This document shows, piece after piece, positions 11,771 to 22,239 of a DNA stretch of 64,000 nucleotides; position 1 is the first letter of the stretch; every line of letters starts with the position of its first letter. The stretch lies in NCBI GenBank assembly GCA_013180625.2, contig SNVD02015047.1, positions 496,001 to 560,000 on the forward strand, written 5' to 3'. A model generated the notes under the pieces. It was not told where the DNA came from. It saw nothing but the letters and a program-made list of their open reading frames with translations, and ran no database searches. The DNA comes from Boswellia sacra (taxonomy: Eukaryota > Streptophyta > Magnoliopsida > Sapindales > Burseraceae). Both the position numbers and the translations under genes were made by a program.

Positions 11771-14133
11771 CGTCTGTGTTGGTGATGTGGGTTTCCCATT
11801 CGGTTTGACATTTTTGTTCCTAGTTAAATTGTATATAGCTGTGGGTTTTCCCATTCATGAGGAAGTAATGTTTTCATTAGATTTAGATTCCATTTTTGTG
11901 CAATTGAGATTCCTGTTCTACTATTTCATGTCTTTTCTACCACTCTGATGTGTTTTTGAAGACTTTTTAACGCATGAACTGCACATTTATACCATAACAC
12001 CTGTCCATATATTGACAGCTAGAGTGGGAAAGAAAATTTTTTTTTTCTTTCTGCTCTCTTAGTTTTAAAAAATATATGAAAAATAAATAATCAAACAAAT
12101 AAGGTGAGTGTTGGTTGATTCTTTTTCTTTTCCCTCCTCTTTGAGGATGGTGGGAGGTCTGCTTCTAATCTTCCATGAGGAACTGAAGACAGAAAAAATC
12201 ATCAAAATAATTGCCTTTTTAAGCCTCTAGAAAGTTTCAGAACTTATTCTTCATACTCTTGATCTTATTACTGGACCACATTTCCTAAAACATATTGTAC
12301 ATTGATTGAACATGAATCATTCATAAATTTCTATTCATTATATGTCCAACAGAATGGATTATTTGCATTTCGACAGGACATGGAATGTACGGTTCTTAAC
12401 TACAGGGAGCATGCTTCCTTTTTCTCATATATAGTTCTATCCTAAGTGCTGATAACTGTCCCTTGCGCCATGTAGTGATTTCCCTTTCTTGGAAGCTATT
12501 CACTTTTCCTTGGTCTCGTTAAAAGCCCATTTTCACAAGATTATAATTAACTTATGTCCTCCAAATGTCTACTATGTTCTGTAGTATAAGCCTGGCACAA
12601 AGAGAGAACCGTTTTCCTTAACATCAATAGTCCTAAGGCAATGTCTTCCCAACCCTCCCACACAATGCACATGGTAGCTGATATTCATTTTCAAATTTTA
12701 TTATTGGACAATGTGGTCTTTAATAATAAATGGCATATGAGTAGTGGAAGAACATAACTTGATTAAAAGCTTCTGTCATTCTGAATATTTGTCTTTCTAT
12801 TGTGGGCAGTACTGAATTCTTTGTTTCAGTTATTCGATGTACTGGAGAATCTCTTCATCCTCCAAACTTGCTTTTAGGTAGTCATAAGCGAATTACTTGA
12901 GAAACATCTGAAGTTAGATTTTGATGCTTAAGCTTCAAAACTTTGGAGTTTATATTTCAAATATTTCTGAAATTTTACTATTTCTGTCTGCTTCCTCCCC
13001 CCTTAAAAAAAAGGTTAAAACAATAAATTTTGCTTTAATGGTAAAACATCACTGCTTCAATCGAATGTACATATTTAACATTAAAAAAAGCCTTTCTAGA
13101 AGATTAATATAATCAAGGTGCTTAATGTTTAAAACCTATTAGCTAAGATGTCCATGTGGTCTGCTTGTTTCCTGCATTTAACAGCATTCTGGGAACCTAA
13201 ATCTTGATGGAGTTGATTTATGTACATCTGGTCAGATTTTTGTACCGTAAGCAATTCATAATTTGTTAAAACTTTTGTGCCCTTTCTTTCTCGTATCGAA
13301 AAATTGTAACTCGCAGAATAAGATCAAAAATTAACTCTTGTTAGTGATTAGATGAACTTGCTAAGAGCAACCATTCACTTCCTAAATCTTTTAATCTTTT
13401 AAAATTAACTCTTATTTCTATAAAAAAAATTTTTTTTAAAAATCAATGCCAGTTTCAATGCCTCAAGCTTCATTCTCCCTTCACAATATCTTATTTTTTC
13501 CTACAATTTGGAGTGGCCTGTCGTGCATGGTTGAGTCATCATAAATCTATAACGACACCATTTCCAGCCACCATCAAATTAACCTCAATACAGCTCTCTC
13601 ACTTTTCAACACACAATAATATGAGTCCCCTCCGTGTTAAAAGTATCATCTTCATTATTCATCTTAATACTAAATGTTTAAAGAAGTTGTTATCATAATG
13701 ATTTAATATGATTTTTTCAGCTTCCACAAATCTTATTTCACAGCTCACAAATTTGCTCTTTACCATTGCATATATTTTGTAGATAACAATTGACATGGCA
13801 AAAAAAGGGTTCGAAGGTCAACATTTTTTTAGTCACAGCATTTGTAATGAGTCATCAATATTAAAACTATTTGTTAATCCATCAAGCTCTTTGACTACCT
13901 CTTACATTGCTAGGGATTTGAATTTATGAGTGAAACATGGCAAATGGGCCCTCTAGTCAAGCTTTGCTATCTCAACTACAGGGTATAGAAGTAGGCTTCA
14001 CAAAGTAATGTCTCAAACCTTGAAGTTATTATCCTCATATCTTTTGACCAGTACTGAATCTGTTTGTGACTTTCTTTTGCTTTTTTAAAATTTATAAATT
14101 TATGTTTAATCTTGGCTAAATTTAATTTTTATG

Positions 14134-14262
14134 CTACGAATCAAAACTATTAAAAGTAGCCTCAGATTTAGCATTATCCAGTAGCTCAAGAGCTTGGTGG
14201 ATTATGCTTTTAGCATTATTTGTCCCATCTTCCTCTACATCGGAAGCTCTTCCCAACCTATC
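14134..14262 (-). other. Exon-like open stretch, unknown product
   Basis: On the minus strand a pyrimidine-rich tract and 'gcaagcctag' at about 14263-14272 form a good 3' splice site. It is followed by 42 open codons and a TAG at 14136-14134. The composition is protein-like: acidic and alanine-rich, with a segment reading IIHQALELLDNAKSEA. It could be a terminal exon of a lost or fragmented gene. I do not recognise the family and found no partner exon upstream on the minus strand. Confidence 0.25.
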
Positions 14263-15030
14263 CTAGGCTTGCACCAAATAAAGAAAAATTGATAAGTTTA
14301 CTAGGATAGAATGCCTTGTTATTTGATGAATTATATCAATTAACCCCATGAAATAAGTTCCAAATAATATATTACATCATATACCATAACACACTGCATC
14401 ATGTCTGGTACTATTTTCGGAATGAATAGAATACCTTGCTGTTTGTTTGAAATGCAACGTCAATGTGCTAACAAATAAAATGTTACTGGAGATTATAGGA
14501 AATAGAATATCCCCATAGAACTAAAAGAAAATCTGAGAACAAAATAAGATGTCATCATGCATGGTAGAGACTCATGTCAACAAACCGAATAAATTAAGTG
14601 TAGAATAGAGACTTACACTAAGTTTCTAGGGGAATCTTTAATAGGAGATGTAAATGTCATAAAAACCGACTTAGTAACCAATTTAAATTTAGAATAGCAT
14701 GGACATACAAAGCATTTAAAATATAAAATTTTATTATTCGGTTGATGTTGTGGGTTGATTGATTTAAGTATATGAACTTTCATTTTTGGTTTAATTTAAG
14801 TACAAATTCATTTTCAGTAATCTTTGTATGTTTAAATTTCTAGAAAGTACTATCTCTAATTGGAAGATCTGATTCCTATAGTAAGCAATCGGAGACTACC
14901 TTCAAACAAGTAAGAATCTTTCACTATTTAAATTTAATTTACTTCTTGTGATTGTGGACTAGCATATTTCAGCATTTAAATTACTATTTTAATTGATTTA
15001 TCGTTTTATGTTGAATATCATATAATATTT

Positions 15031-15101
15031 GATTGATTGTTGGGTTCCGTTTTCTTTTTTAGTTGATTGTTGGGTTCCGTTTTCTTTTTTAGTTGATTGT
15101 T
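15031..15101. repeat. 30-bp tandem repeat, about 2.3 copies
   Basis: Two adjacent copies of a 30-bp unit containing 'ttgattgttgggttccg' (15031-15060, 15061-15090), then a partial third. Confidence 0.92.
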
Positions 15102-15634
15102 AGTAAAAATTCTTGTTTGCATTCATAACTACATTTACCCTTAGACCCGTTTAAGAGACTTTAAATAGCTTTGTGTTCTATTAACATCATGAATATATGA
15201 TACTAATAGAACACAACTCTATTAAGGTTTCTTGAATTGTCCAAAGTGGACAGTTTGGGAATACATAAATCTATTACATAGATTATTTGCTTTTACATTG
15301 TTTCACCGATAGAAATTTCAGTGGTATCTTCTCTTGTTCTTCGAGTACATGCTAGATGTTTATTGTTTGTGTTGGACATTGGTCATGCCTATGACACAAC
15401 ACAAATATATATACATTTATGACATGAACTTGGAGAACTAAGGGGAGATGCTGCCGAAATTTCTATTGGATTGAGACATTTTGTTGGAGCTCTAATCTAT
15501 GTTCTAGAATGTGTATTCTTGAATGGGATAGGGCCTTACCTTTTAGTGTGGAGAAAAGGGGTTCAAGGAGCATGTCTTTGACTTGTAAAATAGTTAAAGT
15601 TTTAAAATTAATTGTTTCATATCAGGAGGAAGTA

Positions 15635-18600
15635 ATGGATAGATCATGGATTCAACTTCAAGACAGACTTTCCAAGGAATATATTGATGGCACTAAGTCC
15701 TTTATGACCATAGCAAAAAATTGCTCGGATAAGAGAAACGGTCAAATTCGTTGTCCATGTCGTAACTGTATGAATGTATTTTGGAAACCTTTGGATGTTG
15801 TCGAGAGTCATTTGTATAAACCTGGAATTTCGCCAACTTATCAACAATGGATTTATCATGGGGAGAAAGCTGACTACGGTTCTCGTAGTAGCTTAAACTT
15901 TATAAATGCAGAATCAGAAGTTCATAATGATACTAATGTTGAAGATGACTATGATGAGATGTATGATTTGATACATGATACATATGGTCCATCGGTAATG
16001 GAAGGGGGTTTTCCAATTGGGGATCTTACACCATCATTGGATGATGAAGATGTTCAAAACTTTAGTTTATTTGATGAAGCCAAAAAGAGGTTGTTTGAAG
16101 GGGCTAAGATATCAACATTGAATTTTGTCGTAAAGTTGATGCATATAAAAGTTATTAACAAGTGGAGTAACAAATCATTTGATATGTTACTTGAATTGTT
16201 AAATCAAACATTACCCGATCATAATAACCTTCCCAACTCAATGTATGATGCACAAAAAATGCTGAAGGATATAGGGTTGGGTTATGAAGAAATTCATGCA
16301 TGCAAGTATGATTGTGCTTTGTTTTGGAAGGAGAATGCAACAAATGAGAGTTGTCCAATCTGCAAGGAACCACGATTTAAACCACAAAGTGGTAAGAAGA
16401 AAAAGGTTCCATAAAAGGTTTTGCGTTATTTCCCTCTCAAGCCTCGATTACAACGCCTATTTATGTCAAGACATACGACAACTGATATGAGATGGCACAA
16501 AGAGAAACGATTGGGTGAGGAAGGTGTTCTTAAACATCCTGCTGATGGTGAAGCATGGAAAGAATTTGATAAGTTGTATCCATGGTTTGCACAAGATCCA
16601 CGCAATGTGAGATTAGGTCTTGCTACTGATGGATTCAATCCTTTCGGTAACATGCATAACCCATATAGTATGTGGCCTGTTATACTTGTGCCATACAATC
16701 TCCCATCATGGAAATGCATGAAAGAGACATCTATGTTTATGTCATTACTCATCCCAGGACCACGTGCACTTGGGACATATATATATACTTGAGACCATTA
16801 ATCGATGAATTGAAGGAATTATGGAATGTTGGTGTTGAAACTTATGATGCATATGAAAAAACCCACTTTCGGATGCATGCAGCAATTTTATGGACCATAA
16901 ATGACTTTCCAGCTTATGGAAATCTGTCTGGATGGAGCACCAAAGGTTACAAGGCGTGTCCTGTATGCAACGAAGGAACATCTTCTCAGTCAATACGAAG
17001 AAAAATATGTTATATGGGACATCGTCGATTTTTGCCTTCTGACCATCCATGGAGAAGGAGTACATTACATGATGGTCATTGGGAAAAAAATAATGCTCCA
17101 CAAGAATATTCTGGGTATGACATTCTAAAACAATTAGAGCTTCTCCCTAATTTGAAACCTGGAAAAAATCCTAACAACAAAGATAGAAAGCGAAGGAGAA
17201 AGCCAGAAGAGTTAAATTGGACCAAAAAAAGTATTTTTTTTGAGTTGGAATTTTGGGCAACATTGAAACTTCGTCATAATCTTGATGTAATGCATATAGA
17301 GAAGAATATATGTGACAGTTACTTGGGACATTGTTAAATATTGAAGGTAAAACTAAAGATACTGACAAAGCAAGATTGGATCTAGAAGACATGGGCCTCA
17401 GGAAAGAATTGCATTTACAACAACATGGTAATAGATATTTAAAGCCTCATGCTTGTTATGTATTAACAGTGGATGAAAGGAGAAAGTTTTGCCAATTCTT
17501 AAAGTCAGTAAAATTTCCTGATGGATACGCATCAAATATTGCTAAGTGTGTAGATGTTAAAGATGGAAAGTTAATGGGTCTAAAAAGCCATGATTGTCAT
17601 ATAATTTTACGAAGACTTCTCCCAATTGGCATACGCCCTTTTTTACAAAAGGATGTATGCACAGCAATTGTTGAGTTGTGTGATTTCTTTTGACAATTAT
17701 GTGCAAAGACAATAACCAAATCAAACTTGGATCATCTCGAAAAAGGAATTGTGGTGATACTTTGTAAATTGGAGCGTATCTTTCCACCGGCATTCTTTGA
17801 TATAATGATCCATTTAGCGATACATTTGCCTCGAGAGGCAAAATATGCTGGGCCTGTTGGATTCAGATGGATGTACCTAATTGAACGGTATATTTTATTC
17901 ATCACAAATTTAATGTTTGCGTTTCACATAAATTATATACTACAATCTAATTATAGTTTAATTTGTTTGATATGACAGGGCCTTAGGTAGATATAAGAGC
18001 TTTGTCAAGAACAAAGCTTATCCTGAAGGGTCAATTGCAAAAGCTTACATTGATAGTGAAGCGATGAATTTTTGTTCAATGTATTTGCAACAAATTGAAA
18101 CAAAATTCACTCGTGATGATCGAATTAATGATGGTGGAGAACGTGATAGGGGAATATCAGTTTTCTCCCAAAGAGCTAGAGCATTTGGATTCAATGGATC
18201 CAAACTACTCTCTGTATCAGAGGTTAACAAGCTTCATTGGTATGTTTTAAACAATTGTGATGAAGTGCAACCATACCTTCAGTAAGTTATTCACTTTACA
18301 CATTTTCTAAAATGTGATTTTTCTTTTTGTTCTTTGTGTTTATTAATATCTAATATGCAAAATATCATTTATGTAGGCAACATATGATTATTTTACAAAA
18401 GGAAGGTGGAACAAATTTGAATATATTGCAGCAAAAATACTTTCCTGAGTGGTTTAAGAAACATGTGAGTGATATTTAAATATAATTTGTGTTAAATTAT
18501 TAACTTAATCAAGGCTTTAATAACAATACTTGCGTTGTAGATAATGGAGTTGCATGATTGTGGATCTCCAATGATAGATGACTATTTGTATGCATTGGCA

Positions 18601-19248
18601 TGTGGACCTGATATGAGGGTGAAATATTATTCTGGATGTGATGTTAATGGGGTCCGTTATTGTATCAAAGAAAGAGATGATGCACTTACCACTCAAAATA
18701 GTGGAGTATCAGTGCCTGGTGAACATGATGGAACAGAAATTGATTTTTATGGGTCATTATCAAGTGTCCTTGTATTAGAATATAAGAAGGATAATGAAGT
18801 TGTTCTATTTCATTGTAAATGGTATGACTCTAATCCTAAAATGAAGAGGATTCACCATCATTATCATCTTCTATCCATTAATGTTTCTCGAACCTGGTAT
18901 AATGAAGATTCTTATATTCTAGCAACTCAAGCACAACAAGTGATATTTATTGATGATCCAAAACTCGAGGAAGGGTGGAAAGTGGTGGACAAAATAGAAC
19001 ATAGGGGTTTATGGGATACTCAAGAGAAGGATGAGATTAATCAAGTACAAATTGAGGTGAATGATGAATCAATAGATCATACCTTTTCATTTCAGCAAGA
19101 TGAATTGGATGTTGGCCTATTCACTAGAAATGATGTTAATCCAGAAGAGGTTGATGCCCCCCTTGCAAGAATAGGAGCAAGTAGAAGGAAAAATGTATTA
19201 GATGATTTTATATGTGATGAGATAGATGAGGAAGATGAAAGTGGCTGA
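15635..19248 (+). pseudogene. TNP2-type CACTA transposase (Transposase_21)
   Basis: Exons 15635-17887, 17979-18281, 18377-18464 and 18541-19248. The start is chosen at 15635 because the MDRSWIQ N-terminus of the Transpos_assoc domain begins there. That domain carries CPCRNCMN; the Transposase_21 domain follows (CPICKEPRF, LRYFPLKPRLQRLF, MRWH, ATDGFNPFG, CPVCNEG), then DUF4218 (DVMHIEKNIC through WMYLIER) and DUF4216 in the last exon (SSVLVLEYKK, ILATQAQQVIFIDD). The product would cut and join the element ends. The gene is broken by a TAA at 16412-16414, a frameshift near 16785 (GPRA...LRPLIDEL), another near 17325, and a TGA at 17691-17693 where the family has Arg (CGA to TGA). The introns still have good GT-AG sites. 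Confidence 0.9.
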
Positions 19249-19414
19249 AGCACTACAATGCCGTATTGATGCTAATGTTGGACTAGATTAATGGTAATTG
19301 TTCATGAGTATTTGCGTTTAAATAATATATGATCATGTTTTTCTTATGTTTTAAGATAATATTATTGTTAAAAAATATAGTTATGTAATTAATACATATT
19401 TTTTTGTGTTCCAG

Positions 19415-19531
19415 ATGGTTCTGGGTGGCAAAAAGAAATTAAAAAATCTCAACAGTCAAGGGATTGCCAATATTAATACACAAGAGGTGACTGAAAGTCT
19501 AATAGAAGTCCAAATACCTCCAGTAAACTGA
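19415..19531 (+). pseudogene. Stub of the CACTA second gene (N-terminal 38 codons)
   Basis: After a splice-acceptor-like 'gtgttccag' an ATG opens 38 codons (MVLGGKKKLKNL..., ending VQIPPVN) before TGA. Sequence immediately after matches the 3' non-coding region of element A (about 1490 on). The stub therefore appears to be the first coding exon of the Transposase_24-type gene joined by an internal deletion to its 3' UTR. Element A carries the complementary 3' half. Confidence 0.5.
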
Positions 19532-20454
19532 GTTCTACATTTTGCATGTATACATTTTTGGTATTTATCATCATATTTATGTAATGTTAAATTTCTTTGT
19601 TCTAATTTTATATAATATTGTATAATGAAGCATATATATGATGTTACCAATTAGATTTTATGATTTGTGAATTTTTATGATTTCATTTAATATTTTGATT
19701 TTTATAATTTGTATAACTTTTGTGCACAATATTAAAGAAGCAGGTCTGATAAGCATATTAATGATGAACATGAAATACAAAAAAAAAAAGATTTAAAAAT
19801 TCAATGCTTTTTGCGACCAAAAAATGGTCGCAAAAAATAGTATTTTGCGACAAAATTATTCTCACAAAAAAAAAATTTGTTCATTCTACTATTTTGTGAC
19901 AAATATTTTCTCACAATAAATATATATAGCGACGAAAATTTTGTCGCAGAATGTAATTTAATAATCTCCCAACCATTTTGCGACAAAATATTTCCTCCCT
20001 AAAGGGTGGTCACAATCGTTTTACATTTTTTTGCGACAAAATTATTATCGCAAAATACACTTTCTATGACAAAATAATTGTCACCATAGGCTATTCGAAA
20101 TGAATAAAATCTCTCTGGACAATTTTATTTTGTAGTAAAATCTCTTTTTTGCGACGATAATATTGTCATAAAATGTAATTCGCATTGTATCAAATATATT
20201 GCAACAAATATTTTCTCGCGAAAAGGGTTCTTCAGCGACAAAATTGTTGTCACAATAGGCAACATTCACTATTGTGCACGTATTGCGACCAAATATTTCT
20301 CTCTAAAAGTATTTTATTGCGGCTAAAAATTTCTCATGAAATAAGGTTTTTTGGCGAGAATGGGTGGTCACAATATATTGAGACAATTTTAAATATCCAT
20401 TGTTTTATCACCCATATTGCGACCATAATTTCTCGCACATAACCATAATTTGGG

Positions 20455-21150
20455 ACGAAATATTCATCGTAGAAGACCAAATAATTGAATGGCCGCTTTT
20501 TTGTGGCAAAAGTTTGGTCGCCATACACATATTTTCGCGAGAAATTGTTGCCGCAATAAGTTTTATTGTGACAAAATCGTACCAAAATTTTCTCGCAAAA
20601 TAGTATTTTTGCGAGAAAAAGTGGTCACAATATATTCAGACGACTTGACTAATCTGGTGTTTTATCTCTCATATTGCGACCATAATTTCTCGCAAATAAC
20701 GAAATATGGCGACAATAATCTTGTCGCTAAACATCATATTTTGCGACGAAATATTCATCGTAGAAGAGCAAATAATTGAATGGCCGCTTTTTTGTGGCAA
20801 AAGTTTGGTCGCCATACACATATTTTAACGAGAAAATTGTTGCCGCAATAAGTTTTATTGCGACAAAATCGTTCCAAAATTTTCTCGCAAAATAGTATTT
20901 TTTGCGAGAAAAAGTGGTCATAAAATATTCAGACGACTTGACTAATCTGGTGTTTCTTCTCCCATATTGCGACCATAATTTCTCGCAAATAAATAAATAT
21001 AGTGACAATAATCTAGTCGCTAAACGTCCTATTTTGCGACGAAATATTCATCGTGGAAGACCAAATAATTGAACCGCCGCTTTGTTGTGGCAAAATTTTG
21101 GTTGCCATACACATGTTTTTGCGAGGAAATTGTGGCCGCAATAAGTTGTA
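20455..21150 (+). repeat. 292-bp tandem repeat within the CACTA subterminal block
   Basis: The marker 'acgaaatattcatcg' occurs at 20455, 20746 and 21039, giving spacings of 291 and 293 bases. Flanking text is shared as well, such as 'aataattgaatggccgc', 'gtcgccatacacatatttt' and 'gacgacttgactaatctgg'. The first two copies are complete and the third is partial. Confidence 0.88.
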
Positions 21151-21296
21151 TTGCGATGAATGTTTGTTTTCTCGCAAAAAAACCTATTGCGACTGGCATA
21201 TCGCGACTGTTCTGCAACGAAGTGTATTTCCTCGCAAAAAGTTTTTGCGACAAAATATTTTGTTTTTGCGACGAAAATATTCGTCGCAAAAAGTCA

Positions 21297-21310
21297 TTTT
21301 TCCTGTGGTG
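21297..21310 (+). other. 3' terminal inverted repeat of CACTA element B
   Basis: tttttcctgtggtg, equal to CACCACAGGAAAAA read inward. The expected 3-bp duplication outside would be cct (21311-21313), unconfirmed because the 5' end was not found. Confidence 0.65.
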
Positions 21311-21527
21311 CCTTCCAATTTCGTCTTAGGATTTGATTCATTTCCTTCTTTCTCTACATAATTCAAAAAAAGGAGAGTGAAAAGATAGGAGAATGAAGAG
21401 ATAGAAAGTTATTAATTATCTCATAAATGTATCGCCTCTATAAATCTAAGGACCATAAGTTGATGCTAAAAAAAGAGTAAAGTTAAACGCTGTTGATTCC
21501 TTCCCTTTGTAAGATATTTTTAAAAGG

Positions 21528-21687
21528 GTAATGTTGCACCTACAACTAACTGCTTACAACCTGAGTTGATAAAAATTTTCTAGAGGAAAAGGAAACAAAA
21601 AATGAAAATTATATGTCTAGTAGAATTTTGCTAACTTAGGTTATAAAAGTTGGTTGTAGGATATAATAGTGGATGTAGTATTATTCA
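21528..21687. mobile_element. MITE, copy 1 (Mutator-like target duplication)
   Basis: 160-bp element with long terminal inverted repeats: the left arm 'tacaacctgagttg' pairs with 'aacttaggttata' on the right, and the outer 'gtaatgttgcacctaca' with 'gatgtagtattattc'. It is flanked by a 9-10 bp direct repeat ttttaaaagg (21518-21527 and 21688-21697). A 9-10 bp duplication suggests mobilisation by a Mutator-type transposase. A related copy lies at about 49113-49312. Confidence 0.65.
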
Positions 21688-22239
21688 TTTTAAAAGGTAT
21701 ATATACTATATATTAAATGGCTAATGATATGTAAGAGTTTCACTCGATGGCTCAGATAATTAAGACGCTTATCCACTCTACCATTCTTCTACAATTTTCT
21801 ACATTATATCGAGCATATATAATAGACTGTAATTTCAATGGCAAAACCAAATCTTAATTATAAAAGCAAATTTATAAGTAATGATTGTATAATAAATTAA
21901 ATTTGCTTGGCCAGTTCACTTTTTTTGAAAAAATTACTATTCACATAAAAAGAAAAAAGATTGTACAAAATACGAGGGGCATACCCCAATAAGAGTACTT
22001 AGTACTCACAAGTCCAAAAGGAAGAAAAACGAAGCCCAAAGGCCTCAAATAAAAAGCGAGATATGGAGCCAAAAAGCCCCAACAAAAAAGAAAAGGCACG
22101 TAGGCCCAATAACGACCGTAACAAAGCTAACATTCCTAAGACAATGCAACAAAAGGGCGCATGTGCCCAATTAAACAAAACAAAACTAAAAAAACCAACT
22201 AATAACGAAGGCCCCATATAGCACGAAGCTGAGGAGTGA

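Larger units (their letters stand above)
10233..15030. other. AT-rich intergenic stretch
   Basis: About 4.8 kb without a gene I can support. 10430-11450 is very AT-rich. 11530-11770 holds imperfect repeats of a 'cgtctcctccatctg' unit. 11800-14130 reads like intron or intergenic DNA. One exon-like open stretch is listed separately at 14134-14262 (minus). The 5' terminus of CACTA element B was searched for here and not found. Confidence 0.4.
15500..21310 (+). mobile_element. CACTA transposon element B
   Basis: Contains a TNP2-type transposase gene (15635-19248), a stub of the second gene (19415-19531) and a 3' subterminal repeat block ending at 21310. The 3' terminus reads tttttcctgtggtg, so the terminal repeat written inward is CACCACAGGAAAAA. 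This is a CACYA variant of the usual CACTACAAGAAAAA-like end. The 5' terminus was not found; the start given is approximate and marks only where transposon-like sequence becomes plausible. Compared with element A, most of the second gene has been deleted between 19531 and the 3' UTR. Class II cut-and-paste element, now defective. Confidence 0.8.
19805..21310 (+). repeat. CACTA 3' subterminal repeat block (GCGAC modules)
   Basis: About 1.5 kb made of tens of direct and inverted copies of a short module, TTTTGCGACAAAA or its complement TCTCGCAAAA. Several form hairpins, for example 19807-19837 (GCGACCA...TGGTCGC) and 21265-21295 (GCGACGAA...TTCGTCGC). In the CACTA family such subterminal repeats are binding sites for the element's own DNA-binding protein. 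Many apparent frames on both strands here are by-products of the repeat. Confidence 0.88.

Noticed and set aside
14611..14625. cactaagtttctagg as a possible 5' end of CACTA element B
   Set aside because: It does not match the 3' terminal repeat CACCACAGGAAAAA and no GCGAC modules follow it.
20081..21366. Many overlapping frames on both strands
   Set aside because: They arise from the GCGAC subterminal repeat array; products are repeat-derived and lack any family signature.
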